This document shows, one piece after another, positions 41,408 to 50,426 of a stretch of DNA of 64,000 nt. Made by a program: the position numbers and the translations under genes. Position 1 is the first letter of the stretch; the number at the start of each line of letters is the position of its first letter. This stretch comes from Tenericutes bacterium HGW-Tenericutes-1 (GTDB lineage: Bacteria; Bacillota_I; Bacilli_A; Izemoplasmatales; Hujiaoplasmataceae), in the NCBI GenBank assembly GCA_002839155.1, contig PGXM01000004.1, forward strand, positions 186,001 through 250,000, in the 5' to 3' direction. The notes beneath the pieces are model-generated. The model was not told the DNA's origin. It searched no databases and worked only from the letters and a program-made list of their open reading frames with translations.

Positions 41408-42532
41408 TTACGGTTTCAATTTGATTATTAACTCAACAGGATTATGATCACTGTATTTAAAACCTTCATCTCTTGTGTTAACTGATTGGATTTCCACGTT
41501 CTCGCTGACGATGAAACCGTCAATGGCGTAATATTGATTATTTTCATCATTGACTGTATCAAGTGGTTGATGTAATAATCGACAAGTCGGGTTCGTTACA
41601 TCGTTTGCAAATTGCCAATCGTTCTCAACAAACCACTCATCATCTAGTCCAAAAGCTTGCCAGAAAGAAGGATCTTTAAGTTCAAATAAATATTCATAGG
41701 TTCCATCTTCTTTTTCAGTATAAGCATTGGGGAAAGTTTGATTAAAATCGCCACCCACAATGACATAATTTCCTAATTCATATTCTGATTGCATCATTGA
41801 TTGTAAGGCTTCGATTTCTTGAATTCTCATCGTTCCATCATCATAAGCAGATAAATGGACGTTGATGATCACTAAATACTGATCTGTCCCTAAAATCGGC
41901 AATCTCGTGATAACGGCGCATCTCTTCAAATTTGCAAGTCTTAACGGCCATGAGAAACTGCCGGGTAATTGAATTCGAGTGGCATCTTCAACATAATACT
42001 CGGTCGCTGTCACTATTCCAGAATTTACCGTTCCCATCATTTGAGTGATATCAAATGGAAAAGGAACGAATATACATCGGTAATTATAACCGAGTGTTAC
42101 GGGCATGTTCACAAGATTAGAGATGTAATCATACTGAAGTGTATTATACGATCTACTTGATTTATAATCGATTTCTTGCAATAGATAGATATTCGCGTTG
42201 GAATCAGTAATGATATTGCCAATACCCTCTAAATTGGCTTCAACGGATGCTTTATCATCCATTCTGCCTTTCTCTCCACCATCCATCACGAAATCTTCGG
42301 TTTCACTTAATGAGGCATATCCGATATTAAACGTCATGATTTTAATTGAATTCGCTGGATTTACGTAATTAGAATCGATAGCTTCAAGATTATTTTCAAT
42401 TAATAAAACAGTCTCATCTTTTGGTCGGTACTCAAATATTTGTAATGTAATGACAAACAGAACTGCCATTGAAATGATTGACACAAGCATAATCAATAGT
42501 ATCTTCAAAATTCTCTTAATCACGTTTTTCAC
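41408..42532 (-). CDS. membrane-anchored endonuclease/exonuclease/phosphatase-family protein
   Basis: 374 residues. One N-terminal membrane helix (about 8-30) then an EEP-fold domain: MTFNIGYASL, LLQEIDYKS with the metal Glu, INVHLSAYDDG, GGDFNQTFPN and the terminal SDHNPVEL. Possible substrates are phospholipids, nucleic acids or inositol phosphates; the external position after the helix makes secreted phosphodiesterase activity likely. It ends close to the right end of the IS. Monocistronic and divergent from the YhhN gene. Confidence 0.86.
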   Translation of the reverse strand: MKNVIKRILKILLIMLVSIISMAVLFVITLQIFEYRPKDETVLLIENNLEAIDSNYVNPANSIKIMTFNIGYASLSETEDFVMDGGEKGRMDDKASVEANLEGIGNIITDSNANIYLLQEIDYKSSRSYNTLQYDYISNLVNMPVTLGYNYRCIFVPFPFDITQMMGTVNSGIVTATEYYVEDATRIQLPGSFSWPLRLANLKRCAVITRLPILGTDQYLVIINVHLSAYDDGTMRIQEIEALQSMMQSEYELGNYVIVGGDFNQTFPNAYTEKEDGTYEYLFELKDPSFWQAFGLDDEWFVENDWQFANDVTNPTCRLLHQPLDTVNDENNQYYAIDGFIVSENVEIQSVNTRDEGFKYSDHNPVELIIKLKP

Positions 42533-42671
42533 CCTTTTTTATAATGATTGCCCTTATTATACACAATTAATCTCTATTTGGCGATGAATAATTGAAAATC
42601 TACTCGTATAAAATTGCGAATTTGTTATAATAAATCATATAGTAGGACACATTTAATTAACGGAGGAAAAT

Positions 42672-43358
42672 ATGATTTATCTCGGCATTTTTTTATCAGT
42701 CGGACTCGTTGGCTTGTACATCTTTATTGAAACGTTAGGAAAACCACTTCAATCAATCACATTTAAGGGGTTGGCTAGCTTTGGATTTATATTTCTCTAT
42801 GTCATTTCCGTTCTTTCTTCAAAAGCCTATTTATCACATCCTACGGTGGTCTTCTTATTTGGATTAGGATTAGTCGCTGGATTAATGGGCGATATCTATT
42901 TGGCTTTACGTCCATTACGACCAGTGGATGAAAATCATCAAATTATCTTAATAGGGACTTTTTGTTTCATGGTAGGGCATACATTATATTACTCAGCTAT
43001 AATAATAAATGGATCCTTTAGTATCTGGGCGATTGTGATATCAACCATTATAACCATCACGACATTTATGGCTTCCAAACTCTTAAAATTGAACTGGGGT
43101 CCTTCTAAAATCCCTTCAATTATCTATTCTTTTTTTCTGTTTTTAGTTGCTGGACAAGCTTTCATGAACGGATTATCATTAGGGTTCAATGGATTTAATT
43201 CAGCCGTCACAATCGGAGCGATTTTATTTGGGATATCCGATTTGATTTTAGCGCAAATTTATTTTGGTGGTAAAACAAGTAATCCTTTCATCATACTAAA
43301 TCTAAGTACTTATTACGCAGCACAAATACTCCTTGCATTTTCTCTCTACCTTTTATAA
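42672..43358 (+). CDS. YhhN-family (TMEM86-like) membrane protein
   Basis: 228 residues, about eight membrane helices. Conserved residues of the family are seen in GLMGDIYLALR (Asp) and FMVGHTLYYSA (His). Animal TMEM86 proteins are lysoplasmalogenases and bacterial YhhN proteins are probably similar hydrolases of ether lysolipids. Plasmalogens occur in anaerobic Bacillota, so this role is plausible but unproven here. Extended -10 TGTTATAAT upstream; GGAGG before the ATG. Confidence 0.82.
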   Translation: MIYLGIFLSVGLVGLYIFIETLGKPLQSITFKGLASFGFIFLYVISVLSSKAYLSHPTVVFLFGLGLVAGLMGDIYLALRPLRPVDENHQIILIGTFCFMVGHTLYYSAIIINGSFSIWAIVISTIITITTFMASKLLKLNWGPSKIPSIIYSFFLFLVAGQAFMNGLSLGFNGFNSAVTIGAILFGISDLILAQIYFGGKTSNPFIILNLSTYYAAQILLAFSLYLL

Positions 43359-43361
43359 AAA

Positions 43362-43386
43362 AATGGCCGTCCTCTGGATGGCCATT
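43362..43386. terminator. bidirectional terminator (yhhN-like / GH2)
   Basis: AATGGCC-TCC and GGA-GGCCATT with one mismatched pair, flanked by A-rich and T-rich sides. Confidence 0.8.
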
Positions 43387-43390
43387 ATTA

Positions 43391-45181
43391 TTAAGTGATA
43401 TTTCTTAATTGATTATTGATAGCGAGAACCATAAACTTTTCAAGTTTTACAATTTCACGATCATAGGTCAATAGCCCATTGACTTCAAGTTCAACGTCTG
43501 ATAATTGAGTGTATACGATGGCACATAATCCTTTGTCGACGAGGGGAATAATTTGTTCGTGAAGTAATTGTTCATAGGCGTCTGATAATGATGTTTTTGT
43601 ATCAAACATCTTGTATCCAAAACTATGAGTTTCATCCCAAACATGGTTAGTTAATACTTGTGAGTAACCACCAAATTCAGAAAGAACAAAAGGACGGTTA
43701 AAATCTTTCTTTGGTAATTTAATTTCGAAGATATATTTATGAATACTGACAAAATCGGGACCTTTTTGATCATGCCAACCACTTGCATGATCTACCAATC
43801 TTGAAGGATCGTATTTTTTGATTTCTTCGCCAATCCGTTTTGCATCAAATTGGCCCCATCCCTCATTGAAAGGAACCCATGTACAAATAGAAGGATGATT
43901 GAATAAATGATCGATCATACCCTTTAAATGTGTTTCAAACTCTTGTCGGCCCTTAAATTCGTTGCGATGGAATCGCTTATAATGATTATCTAGAATATGA
44001 ATACCAATATTAGGCAATCCAACAGCCAACAAATTACCAATATAGCCAACACCGCCACTCGGCATATCTTGCCAAACTAGCATGCCGATTCGATCACAAT
44101 GATAATACCATCGTCTTGGTTCGATTTTTATATGTTTTCTTAACATGTTGAAACCAAGAGATTTCATGGTTTCAATATCATCAATCATGGCTTGATCTGT
44201 TGGAGGAGTTAATAAGCTTTCAGGAAAATAACCTTGGTCAAGAACTCCAACTTGAAAATAGAGTTGATTGTTTAAATATATCCTTGGTAATCCTTGGACA
44301 TCTTTTGCAATATGGATTTTTCGATAACCAAAATATGTTTTTACCGTATCAATGACGATATCTTTTTCAATTAATTCCAAAGTAACATCATATATATTGG
44401 GCGATTCGGGACTCCATAATTTTGGATTTTTAATCGTAATTTCTGAGAATTTATTGATTGGAATGACTGTAGACAATACTTTTTTTGATTTATCATATAG
44501 GGTTATTTTTGCTTCTTTTGGTTCATCAGTTATAACGATCGGATGAATTCGAATGGAAGAATTATCGATATTAGATATTATTTTAACTGCATCAAAATGA
44601 AGTGATGGAACAATTTCAATCCAAACGGTTTGCCATATGCCAGAAGTGGCTGTATACCATATCCCATTTGGTTTTAAAACTTGTTTGCCACGTTCTTGAT
44701 AAAAGGTATCAGTTGGGTCTTCAACACTCACTACTAGCTCATTTATCCCCTTTTTGATGAACTTTGTTATATCAAATGAAAATGGAAGATATCCACCACG
44801 GTTCTTTCCAACGAATTGATTATTAATCAATACTTCAGATAAATAATCGACTGCTTCAAAATGTAATAATACGACTTGATTTTTATCAACTTCAGGTAAT
44901 TCAAAAGAACGATGGTAGCGTAAGATTTCATCAGGCAATAACGGTTTATTGACCTGAGATATTAGACTTTCAACGCAAAAAGGAACAACGATTTTTCCGT
45001 TGTACTGATCGGGAATATCTTGTTCTTTTTTGTAAATAGAATAATCATAATAACCATTAAGATTAATCCAATGTTCTCTTTGTAATTGAGGTCGAGGATA
45101 TTCGTTGAGCGGCAATTCCAAATTAACCGAATTGTAGTATTTTGATTTTAAGTTAAAACTTTTCGTAAAACCGTTTTCCAT
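43391..45181 (-). CDS. glycoside hydrolase family 2 (beta-galactosidase/beta-glucuronidase type)
   Basis: About 596 residues from the ATG at 45181; the ORF-track GTG (45190) lies on top of its own Shine-Dalgarno and is less likely. Domain order: N-terminal sugar-binding jelly roll (WINLNGYYDYSI to PSLHFDAV), immunoglobulin-like domain, TIM barrel from about 285. The acid/base Glu is in WVPFNEGWGQFD and the nucleophile Glu in FVLSEFGGYSQV. No signal peptide, so it works on imported glycosides. The exact sugar is unknown. Single gene with a divergent esterase. Confidence 0.92.
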   Translation of the reverse strand: MENGFTKSFNLKSKYYNSVNLELPLNEYPRPQLQREHWINLNGYYDYSIYKKEQDIPDQYNGKIVVPFCVESLISQVNKPLLPDEILRYHRSFELPEVDKNQVVLLHFEAVDYLSEVLINNQFVGKNRGGYLPFSFDITKFIKKGINELVVSVEDPTDTFYQERGKQVLKPNGIWYTATSGIWQTVWIEIVPSLHFDAVKIISNIDNSSIRIHPIVITDEPKEAKITLYDKSKKVLSTVIPINKFSEITIKNPKLWSPESPNIYDVTLELIEKDIVIDTVKTYFGYRKIHIAKDVQGLPRIYLNNQLYFQVGVLDQGYFPESLLTPPTDQAMIDDIETMKSLGFNMLRKHIKIEPRRWYYHCDRIGMLVWQDMPSGGVGYIGNLLAVGLPNIGIHILDNHYKRFHRNEFKGRQEFETHLKGMIDHLFNHPSICTWVPFNEGWGQFDAKRIGEEIKKYDPSRLVDHASGWHDQKGPDFVSIHKYIFEIKLPKKDFNRPFVLSEFGGYSQVLTNHVWDETHSFGYKMFDTKTSLSDAYEQLLHEQIIPLVDKGLCAIVYTQLSDVELEVNGLLTYDREIVKLEKFMVLAINNQLRNIT

Positions 45182-45275
45182 TCGTACCACATCCTTAAAT
45201 TATACTTCATTATAACATGCGACAATCGATATTGAAATATTCACTAATGTTATTTTACCTATATCAAAAGTTACA

Positions 45276-45304
45276 TTGCGAATTTTCATTTCTAGGGTTA
45301 TAAT
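45276..45304 (+). promoter_or_regulatory. promoter of esterase gene
   Basis: TTGCGA and TATAAT with 17-base spacing, 23 bases before the ATG. Confidence 0.65.
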
Positions 45305-45326
45305 AAAATGTAATGGGGGTAGAACA

Positions 45327-46133
45327 ATGGAAAAAATTGAAGTGCTTGATTTTTTAATAAAAGAACTTGGTAATCGCAAAAGAAAAGTAAGGGTGATACT
45401 TCCAAATGACTATTATCAAAATATACATATACAGTATCCTGTAATTTACATGCATGATGGTCAAAATCTCGTTGATCCATCGGGTGTAAGTGGTTATTCA
45501 TGGGATGTTGCTAAATCAATCACAAAACTTGTAAATCAGAAAATCATTCTTGGTGCTATCATTGTTGGGATTGATTCTGACGATACTTACCGAATACCTG
45601 AATACACGAACGCCATTAGCAAAAAAGCAGAAAAGGGAATTAAAAAATTAACGAAATCCAATCTTTTTTTGCCAGAAGCACATTTATATGGCAAATTTAT
45701 CGTTGAAGTTTTAAAGCCTTATATCGACGCCAATTACCGAACGTTAACCGATCGTTTAAATACGGCAGTCGCCGGTAGTTCTTGTGGAGGGAACGTCTCT
45801 TTATATCTCGGTACAGTTTATAACGAGATATTTGGAATAGTTGGTGCATTTTCACCCGCTTATTGGATTGTTAAAGAAGATTTATTTGATCGTGTAAAAA
45901 ATAAAAATTATTTAGAAAACACAAAAATATATCATGATATGGGTGGTAAAGAGAGTGGAGTTCTATCTCTATTCACTTGTGTTAAAGATGCAAAAAGATT
46001 TAACCAAATCCTTGAAAGTAAAATAACTGATTCTAAAAATCGCCTATTTATTTTCGATAAAAAAGCGACTCATACAGAATTGTTTTGGCAAGACCGTTTT
46101 CCAACGTTTGTTTCATGGGCATTTGGCAATTAA
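45327..46133 (+). CDS. alpha/beta-hydrolase, putative esterase family (PF00756-like)
   Basis: 268 residues from the ATG at 45327 (GGGGG about seven bases upstream); the ORF-track start at 45276 overlaps the -35. Family segments: VIYMHDGQNLVD, then the nucleophile elbow AGSSCGGNVS (GxSxGG) and a C-terminal His in THTELFW. Members include feruloyl- and enterochelin-type esterases and other carbohydrate esterases. Located next to GH2, so action on substituted sugars is plausible. Confidence 0.82.
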   Translation: MEKIEVLDFLIKELGNRKRKVRVILPNDYYQNIHIQYPVIYMHDGQNLVDPSGVSGYSWDVAKSITKLVNQKIILGAIIVGIDSDDTYRIPEYTNAISKKAEKGIKKLTKSNLFLPEAHLYGKFIVEVLKPYIDANYRTLTDRLNTAVAGSSCGGNVSLYLGTVYNEIFGIVGAFSPAYWIVKEDLFDRVKNKNYLENTKIYHDMGGKESGVLSLFTCVKDAKRFNQILESKITDSKNRLFIFDKKATHTELFWQDRFPTFVSWAFGN

Positions 46134-46156
46134 ACGTTTTAGAGAATATTTAACCC

Positions 46157-46184
46157 TTGCATTTTTGTTTTAAAAGAGTATAAT
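46157..46184 (+). promoter_or_regulatory. promoter of PII-like/antiporter operon
   Basis: TTGCAT and TATAAT with 16-base spacing, 25 bases before the ATG. Confidence 0.65.
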
Positions 46185-46209
46185 CTATTAAGAGAAAAAG
46201 GTGAACTTT

Positions 46210-46545
46210 ATGAAATTAATGGTCTATGTATTGAATGATGTCCATCAATTGGATAAATTCCTCATTGCTTTAAAAGAAGAAAAAATTAAAGGCGCAACCA
46301 TTATCAATAGTACTGGAATGGGAAGAATGCTTTCTGAATCAGATGACATGAATATCTTAGGATCATTAAAATTTTTATTCGATGGTCCTCGATCTGAATC
46401 AAGAGTCATACTGATGGCTTTAGAAGATGAGCAAATCGATGTTGTTCTGAATGTCATTGATCGCATCGCTGGTGATTTATCAAAACCCAATACAGGAATT
46501 GTGTTTACTCTACCAATTGATTTTATCAAAGGTTATAAGAAATAA
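46210..46545 (+). CDS. PII-like signalling protein
   Basis: About 111 residues from ATG 46210 (AAAGGTG seven bases upstream; GTG 46201 is the ORF-track start). The pattern of beta-alpha-beta with a flexible loop (STGMGRMLSESDD) between strands is that of the PII/CutA superfamily; the C-terminal half is VILMALEDEQIDVVLNVIDRI. Canonical PII motifs for ATP/2-oxoglutarate and the Tyr51 site are absent, so it is a PII-like rather than GlnB-type protein. Cotranscribed with a cation/proton antiporter 12 bases downstream, suggesting that it regulates that transporter. Confidence 0.72.
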   Translation: MKLMVYVLNDVHQLDKFLIALKEEKIKGATIINSTGMGRMLSESDDMNILGSLKFLFDGPRSESRVILMALEDEQIDVVLNVIDRIAGDLSKPNTGIVFTLPIDFIKGYKK

Positions 46546-46557
46546 GGTGCTGATTTT

Positions 46558-47601
46558 ATGGATTTAAATGCTTTACTCTACGCCGGTATATTGATTGTTA
46601 CCGGTCTTCTTTTTGGCAAGATAGCAAAATATGCTAAATTACCAAACGTAACTGGATATTTAGTTGGGGGATTATTGATTGGTCCTTCAATTTTAGGCTT
46701 AGTTAGTGGCGACGCTATTGAAACGATGGAAATTGTTTCAAATGTTGCACTCGGTTTTATCGCTTTTTCCATTGGTAATGAATTAAAAATTTCTTATTTT
46801 AAGCAAATGGGAACAAGGCCCATCGTTATCGCAATCTTAGAGGCTTTATTTGGGGTTGTGTTTGTATTTGTAGCTGTGATTTTATATTTTTTAATTACAG
46901 GTCAACTTGACTTAACGAATATAAGATTTGCTTTAGTTTTAGCTGCAATTGCGGCCGCAACTGCACCTATGCAAATATTAGCTCCTTTCTGGGAAATAAT
47001 TCTATCAATTGGGATTGGCGGTATCTTTGGTATTATCGTTACCTTCGCTGTTAGATGGTTTACGGGTCGTGGCAATAGAATTAGTTTAGTCATTGCTGCA
47101 GTATTTTTGACACTGTACTTAACGACATATTTGAATGGATCAGCTTTATTAGCTTGTATGGCACTAGGTGCTGTATTCGCCAATACCAGCAATAAATATG
47201 ACGAAGTCAATGGCTTAATTAATTATATTACTCCCCCCATTTTTATCATGTTCTTCGTGTTAAGCGGTGCTGAATTGAATTTATCATTGTTACTCAAAGT
47301 TGGTATTATTGGTATCATTTATATCTTGTCGCGTGTTGCAGGAAAAATCTTTGGTTCTTGGTTTGGAGCAAAAGTTACCCACGCTGATCCAAAGATTCAA
47401 AAGTATTTAGGTTATGCATTGATTCCACAAGCGGGTGTCGCTATTGGCTTATCCTTGATTGCAACTCAAGTCTTAAATCCAGAAATGGGTTCTCAAATTA
47501 GAACCATCATATTGGTTGCGACGTTGATATATGAATTAATCGGTCCGATTGTTACGAAAAAAGCATTACAAGCCGCAGGAGAAATTGAATTAAATCGATA
47601 A
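46558..47601 (+). CDS. cation:proton antiporter (CPA2-like) with internal deletion
   Basis: 347 residues against about 390-400 for relatives. N-terminal half LLFGKIAKYAKLPNVTGYL and GGLLIGPS, and C-terminal ALIPQAGVAIGLSLIATQV are typical KefB/NapA-like. After AAIAAATAP the sequence jumps straight to PFWEIILSIGIG. In family members as I know them, roughly 50 residues come between, including the paired Asp or related acidic motif of the ion-binding helix. That segment is missing here in frame. The protein may be inactive or have a changed function. Confidence 0.82.
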   Translation: MDLNALLYAGILIVTGLLFGKIAKYAKLPNVTGYLVGGLLIGPSILGLVSGDAIETMEIVSNVALGFIAFSIGNELKISYFKQMGTRPIVIAILEALFGVVFVFVAVILYFLITGQLDLTNIRFALVLAAIAAATAPMQILAPFWEIILSIGIGGIFGIIVTFAVRWFTGRGNRISLVIAAVFLTLYLTTYLNGSALLACMALGAVFANTSNKYDEVNGLINYITPPIFIMFFVLSGAELNLSLLLKVGIIGIIYILSRVAGKIFGSWFGAKVTHADPKIQKYLGYALIPQAGVAIGLSLIATQVLNPEMGSQIRTIILVATLIYELIGPIVTKKALQAAGEIELNR

Positions 47602-47607
47602 ACTTTG

Positions 47608-47632
47608 AAGCCGATTTGTCGGCTTTTTTGTT
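47608..47632 (+). terminator. terminator of antiporter gene
   Basis: Arms AAGCCGA and TCGGCTT around TTTG, followed by a T-tract. Confidence 0.9.
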
Positions 47633-47699
47633 TCTTTTTTTTAGGTTGCTCAAATGATTGTTTTGTGGTAAAATTTACATGATTGAAAGGATGAATATA

Positions 47700-48608
47700 A
47701 TGTTAAAATTTGGTCGTGGAATCTGTTACTCAGGTTACAGAGAAAATCAAAGTCCGATAACGAAAGTCTATCCGACTTATCAAGAAATTTATGAGGATTT
47801 AAAAATACTTGAAGGACAATTTGAGTATTTAAGAATGTATGATCCCTATGATCATGCGCAAACAGTTTTAAAGGTTATTCGTGATTACCGCTTAAACTTT
47901 AAAGTGATGCTTGGCGTTGAACCAAGAGGGGAAATATCAAACCCGAATTGCCCATGGGGTGGACTGCATAGTGATGAAGAAATCGAATTCAATAAAGTGA
48001 ATAATTTTCGTCAACTTGATTTATTAGCTAAATTAGCCAATGAATATCAAGATATCATTTTCGCTGTTGCAGTAGGTAATGAAAATACCTCTGAATGGCA
48101 TCATAATTTAATGCCCGCAGAACGAATCGCAGAACATGTTCTTTATCTTAAAAAAATGGTTAAAGTACCTGTCACATTTTGCGAAGGGGCATTTGCATGG
48201 AATAAACATTGTCAAGCGGTCGCAAAAGCCGTTGATTTTATTAGCATTCATTCATATCCACTTTGGCTTAAAATAAAATTAGATGACGCTGTAAAAGCAA
48301 CGATTCAGGATTACAACGAGACAATTAAAACCTATCCCAAAAAGCAAGTTATATTTACCGAGTTTGGTTGGGCAACTTCTTCAACGGGTCAAATGAATGT
48401 AGAAGATACTAATGAGTTAGCACAAGTTAAATATCTAACTCAAATTGATAAATGGGCTAAAAACAATGAAGTCACGATGTTTTTGTTTGAAGCGTTTGAT
48501 GAGCCTTGGAAAGGTTCAAACAACCCTTTAGAACCAGAAAAACATTGGGGAGTTTATAACGTTGACAGAACTCCAAAGTTATATTATCGTCAAAAAGGGA
48601 TGAAATAA
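47700..48608 (+). CDS. glycoside hydrolase family 17-like (beta-1,3-glucanase type)
   Basis: 302 residues from ATG 47700 (AAAGGATGA seven bases upstream). TIM-barrel features: RGICYSGYRENQSP at the start as in GH17/Scw-type exo-glucanases, acid/base Glu in AVGNENTSEW, and nucleophile Glu in VIFTEFGWATSS. No signal peptide, so it would act on imported beta-glucan oligosaccharides or on internal glycolipids. Its stop overlaps the rimM start by one base, an unusual neighbour for a ribosome-maturation gene. Confidence 0.82.
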   Translation: MLKFGRGICYSGYRENQSPITKVYPTYQEIYEDLKILEGQFEYLRMYDPYDHAQTVLKVIRDYRLNFKVMLGVEPRGEISNPNCPWGGLHSDEEIEFNKVNNFRQLDLLAKLANEYQDIIFAVAVGNENTSEWHHNLMPAERIAEHVLYLKKMVKVPVTFCEGAFAWNKHCQAVAKAVDFISIHSYPLWLKIKLDDAVKATIQDYNETIKTYPKKQVIFTEFGWATSSTGQMNVEDTNELAQVKYLTQIDKWAKNNEVTMFLFEAFDEPWKGSNNPLEPEKHWGVYNVDRTPKLYYRQKGMK

Positions 48609-49123
48609 TGAGTGAAAATATCGACTATATCCTCATTGGGAAGATTGTAAATACTCATGGAATCAAAGGTGAAGTTAAAGTGATGAGTGAAACAGATTTT
48701 AAATCTGATCGTTATCACAAAAACAATAAGACCTATATTGATTTTAATAATGAGAAAATCTTCGTAAAAATAATAAGTTTTCGAAGCCATAAGGGCTTTG
48801 ATCTTTTGACATTTGAAGGATTAGATGATATTAATTTAGTTGAAAAATATAAAGGTTTTTCACTGTACTCTGAAAATAAAAAGCCAAAGGATTTAAAGAA
48901 AAACGAATATCATGAAGTAGATTTGATTGGACTTGAAATTTGTCAAAATAATGTTATCGTGGGTGTCATCAACTCAATTAAAACATACCCACAATGTGAC
49001 TATCTTGAAATTAAAAAAAATGATGGTGAAATGAAATTGGTTCCATTCCTCAAAGAATTTGTTCTTGATGTTGATATTCAAAATAAGAAAGTCACAATTA
49101 TTGAAATGGAAGGCCTTTTATGA
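48608..49123 (+). CDS. rimM: 16S rRNA processing protein RimM
   Basis: 171 residues, N-terminal RimM domain ([18 protein letters not shown]) and C-terminal PRC-barrel domain. Assists 30S head assembly through ribosomal protein S19. Overlaps trmD by four bases and the GH17 stop by one. Confidence 0.92.
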   Translation: MSENIDYILIGKIVNTHGIKGEVKVMSETDFKSDRYHKNNKTYIDFNNEKIFVKIISFRSHKGFDLLTFEGLDDINLVEKYKGFSLYSENKKPKDLKKNEYHEVDLIGLEICQNNVIVGVINSIKTYPQCDYLEIKKNDGEMKLVPFLKEFVLDVDIQNKKVTIIEMEGLL

Positions 49124-49806
49124 AGATAACCATTTTAACGATTTTTCCTGAAATGTTTGCGGGTGTTTTCACGGAGTCCATCTTAAAAAGAGCTCAAGGA
49201 CAAGGCAGTGTTGAAATCAATTTTGTTAATTTCCGTGATTTTTCTTTAAATAAGCATCACCGGGTGGATGATTATTCCTTTGGAGGCGGCCCAGGTTTAA
49301 TCTTAGCCGTTGAACCCATTTATTTAGCTTTAAAGTCTATTCCTGCTTATGATACGGCTTTTAAAATCTTAATGACTCCACAAGGAACACCATATTCACA
49401 AAAAATTGCCAATGATTTCTCGAAAAAAGATCATATTATTATTATTTGTGGTCATTACGAAGGTTTTGATGATCGAATTTTAAATTTCGTGGATATGGAA
49501 GTCTCTATCGGTGACTACGTATTAACAGGTGGCGAAATTGGTGCCATGGTCATCGTTGACAGTGTTACACGCTTATTACCTGGAGTTTTAAGCAGTGATG
49601 AAAGTTTTGAACAGGATTCTTTCTATAATGGATTGTTAGAGTTTCCTCAATATACGCGTCCCCAAGAATTTATGGGAATGAAAGTTCCTGATGTTTTGCT
49701 TTCTGGAAATCATGCTGAAATAGAAAAATGGCGAAAAGAAGAGTCATTAAAAAGAACGAAAGAAAGAAGACCTGATTTACTTAAAAAACGAAGCGAAAAT
49801 GATTGA
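49120..49806 (+). CDS. trmD: tRNA (guanine37-N1)-methyltransferase
   Basis: 228 residues. SPOUT knot enzyme with [24 protein letters not shown] and [13 protein letters not shown], which form the SAM-binding knot. Methylates G37 of tRNAs reading CNN and prevents frameshifting. The ATG overlaps the rimM stop. Confidence 0.95.
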   Translation: MKITILTIFPEMFAGVFTESILKRAQGQGSVEINFVNFRDFSLNKHHRVDDYSFGGGPGLILAVEPIYLALKSIPAYDTAFKILMTPQGTPYSQKIANDFSKKDHIIIICGHYEGFDDRILNFVDMEVSIGDYVLTGGEIGAMVIVDSVTRLLPGVLSSDESFEQDSFYNGLLEFPQYTRPQEFMGMKVPDVLLSGNHAEIEKWRKEESLKRTKERRPDLLKKRSEND

Positions 49807-49831
49807 TTTTGCTTCTGAGTTATGCTATAAT
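49803..49831 (+). promoter_or_regulatory. promoter of rplS
   Basis: TTGATT and TATAAT with 17-base spacing plus an extended TGC. It lies between trmD and rplS, so the ribosomal gene has its own promoter. Confidence 0.7.
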
Positions 49832-49837
49832 ACAAAA

Positions 49838-49895
49838 CGCTGTAAGAACCATACCGACGTTCCGCTGGACATAGATCCATGAACCAAGGGTTTAA
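49838..49895 (+). promoter_or_regulatory. putative L19 leader (rplS autoregulation)
   Basis: Transcribed leader with a stem GTTC...GAAC enclosing GGA...TCC (49859-49882) and a conserved-looking CCATACCGACGTTCCGCTGG stretch. Similar leaders precede rplS in Bacillota. The match is by recollection of the L19 leader family, not by a model scan. Confidence 0.5.
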
Positions 49896-49917
49896 AAAAT
49901 CGAAGGAGTTGATCACT

Positions 49918-50265
49918 ATGTCGCAGCAAATTATTAATCAAGTAACAGAATCATTCATCAAGAACAACATTCCAGAATTTCGTCCTGGAGACAATGTCAA
50001 AGTATCTGTAAAGATCAAAGAAGGAAACCGTGAACGTATCCAAGCATTTGAAGGTCTTTGCATGAAAAGACAAGGTGGAGGCGTTAGCGAAACTTTCACA
50101 GTTCGTAAAATGTCTTATGGCGTTGGCGTTGAAAGAACATTCCCATTACATTCCCCACTTATCGATAAAATCGAAGTGACACGTTTTGGTAAAGTTCGTC
50201 GTGCAAACCTTGGTTATATCCGTGGCTTGTCCGCAAAAGCAGCTAGAATTAAAGAAAGACGTTAG
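49918..50265 (+). CDS. rplS: 50S ribosomal protein L19
   Basis: 115 residues from ATG 49918 (GAAGGAG eight bases upstream); the ORF-track start at 49879 lies in the leader. Typical text: [18 protein letters not shown] and [13 protein letters not shown]. Sits at the 30S/50S interface. Confidence 0.97.
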   Translation: MSQQIINQVTESFIKNNIPEFRPGDNVKVSVKIKEGNRERIQAFEGLCMKRQGGGVSETFTVRKMSYGVGVERTFPLHSPLIDKIEVTRFGKVRRANLGYIRGLSAKAARIKERR

Positions 50266-50271
50266 TCATAA

Positions 50272-50299
50272 AAAGGCAATCAAGCGATTGTCTTTTTTT
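50272..50299 (+). terminator. terminator of rplS
   Basis: AAAGGCAATC / GATTGTCTTT with one G-U and loop AAGC, followed by eight T. Confidence 0.88.
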
Positions 50300-50426
50300 T
50301 ACAATGTAAGAAAATGAAAAATTTTCATAAATTCTATCAAAACCATTGAAACACAATGTAAATAATGATAGAATAACATAAGAATTATAATAATTAATGA
50401 GTCTTATGAAAGGATTGGGTAAAAAT

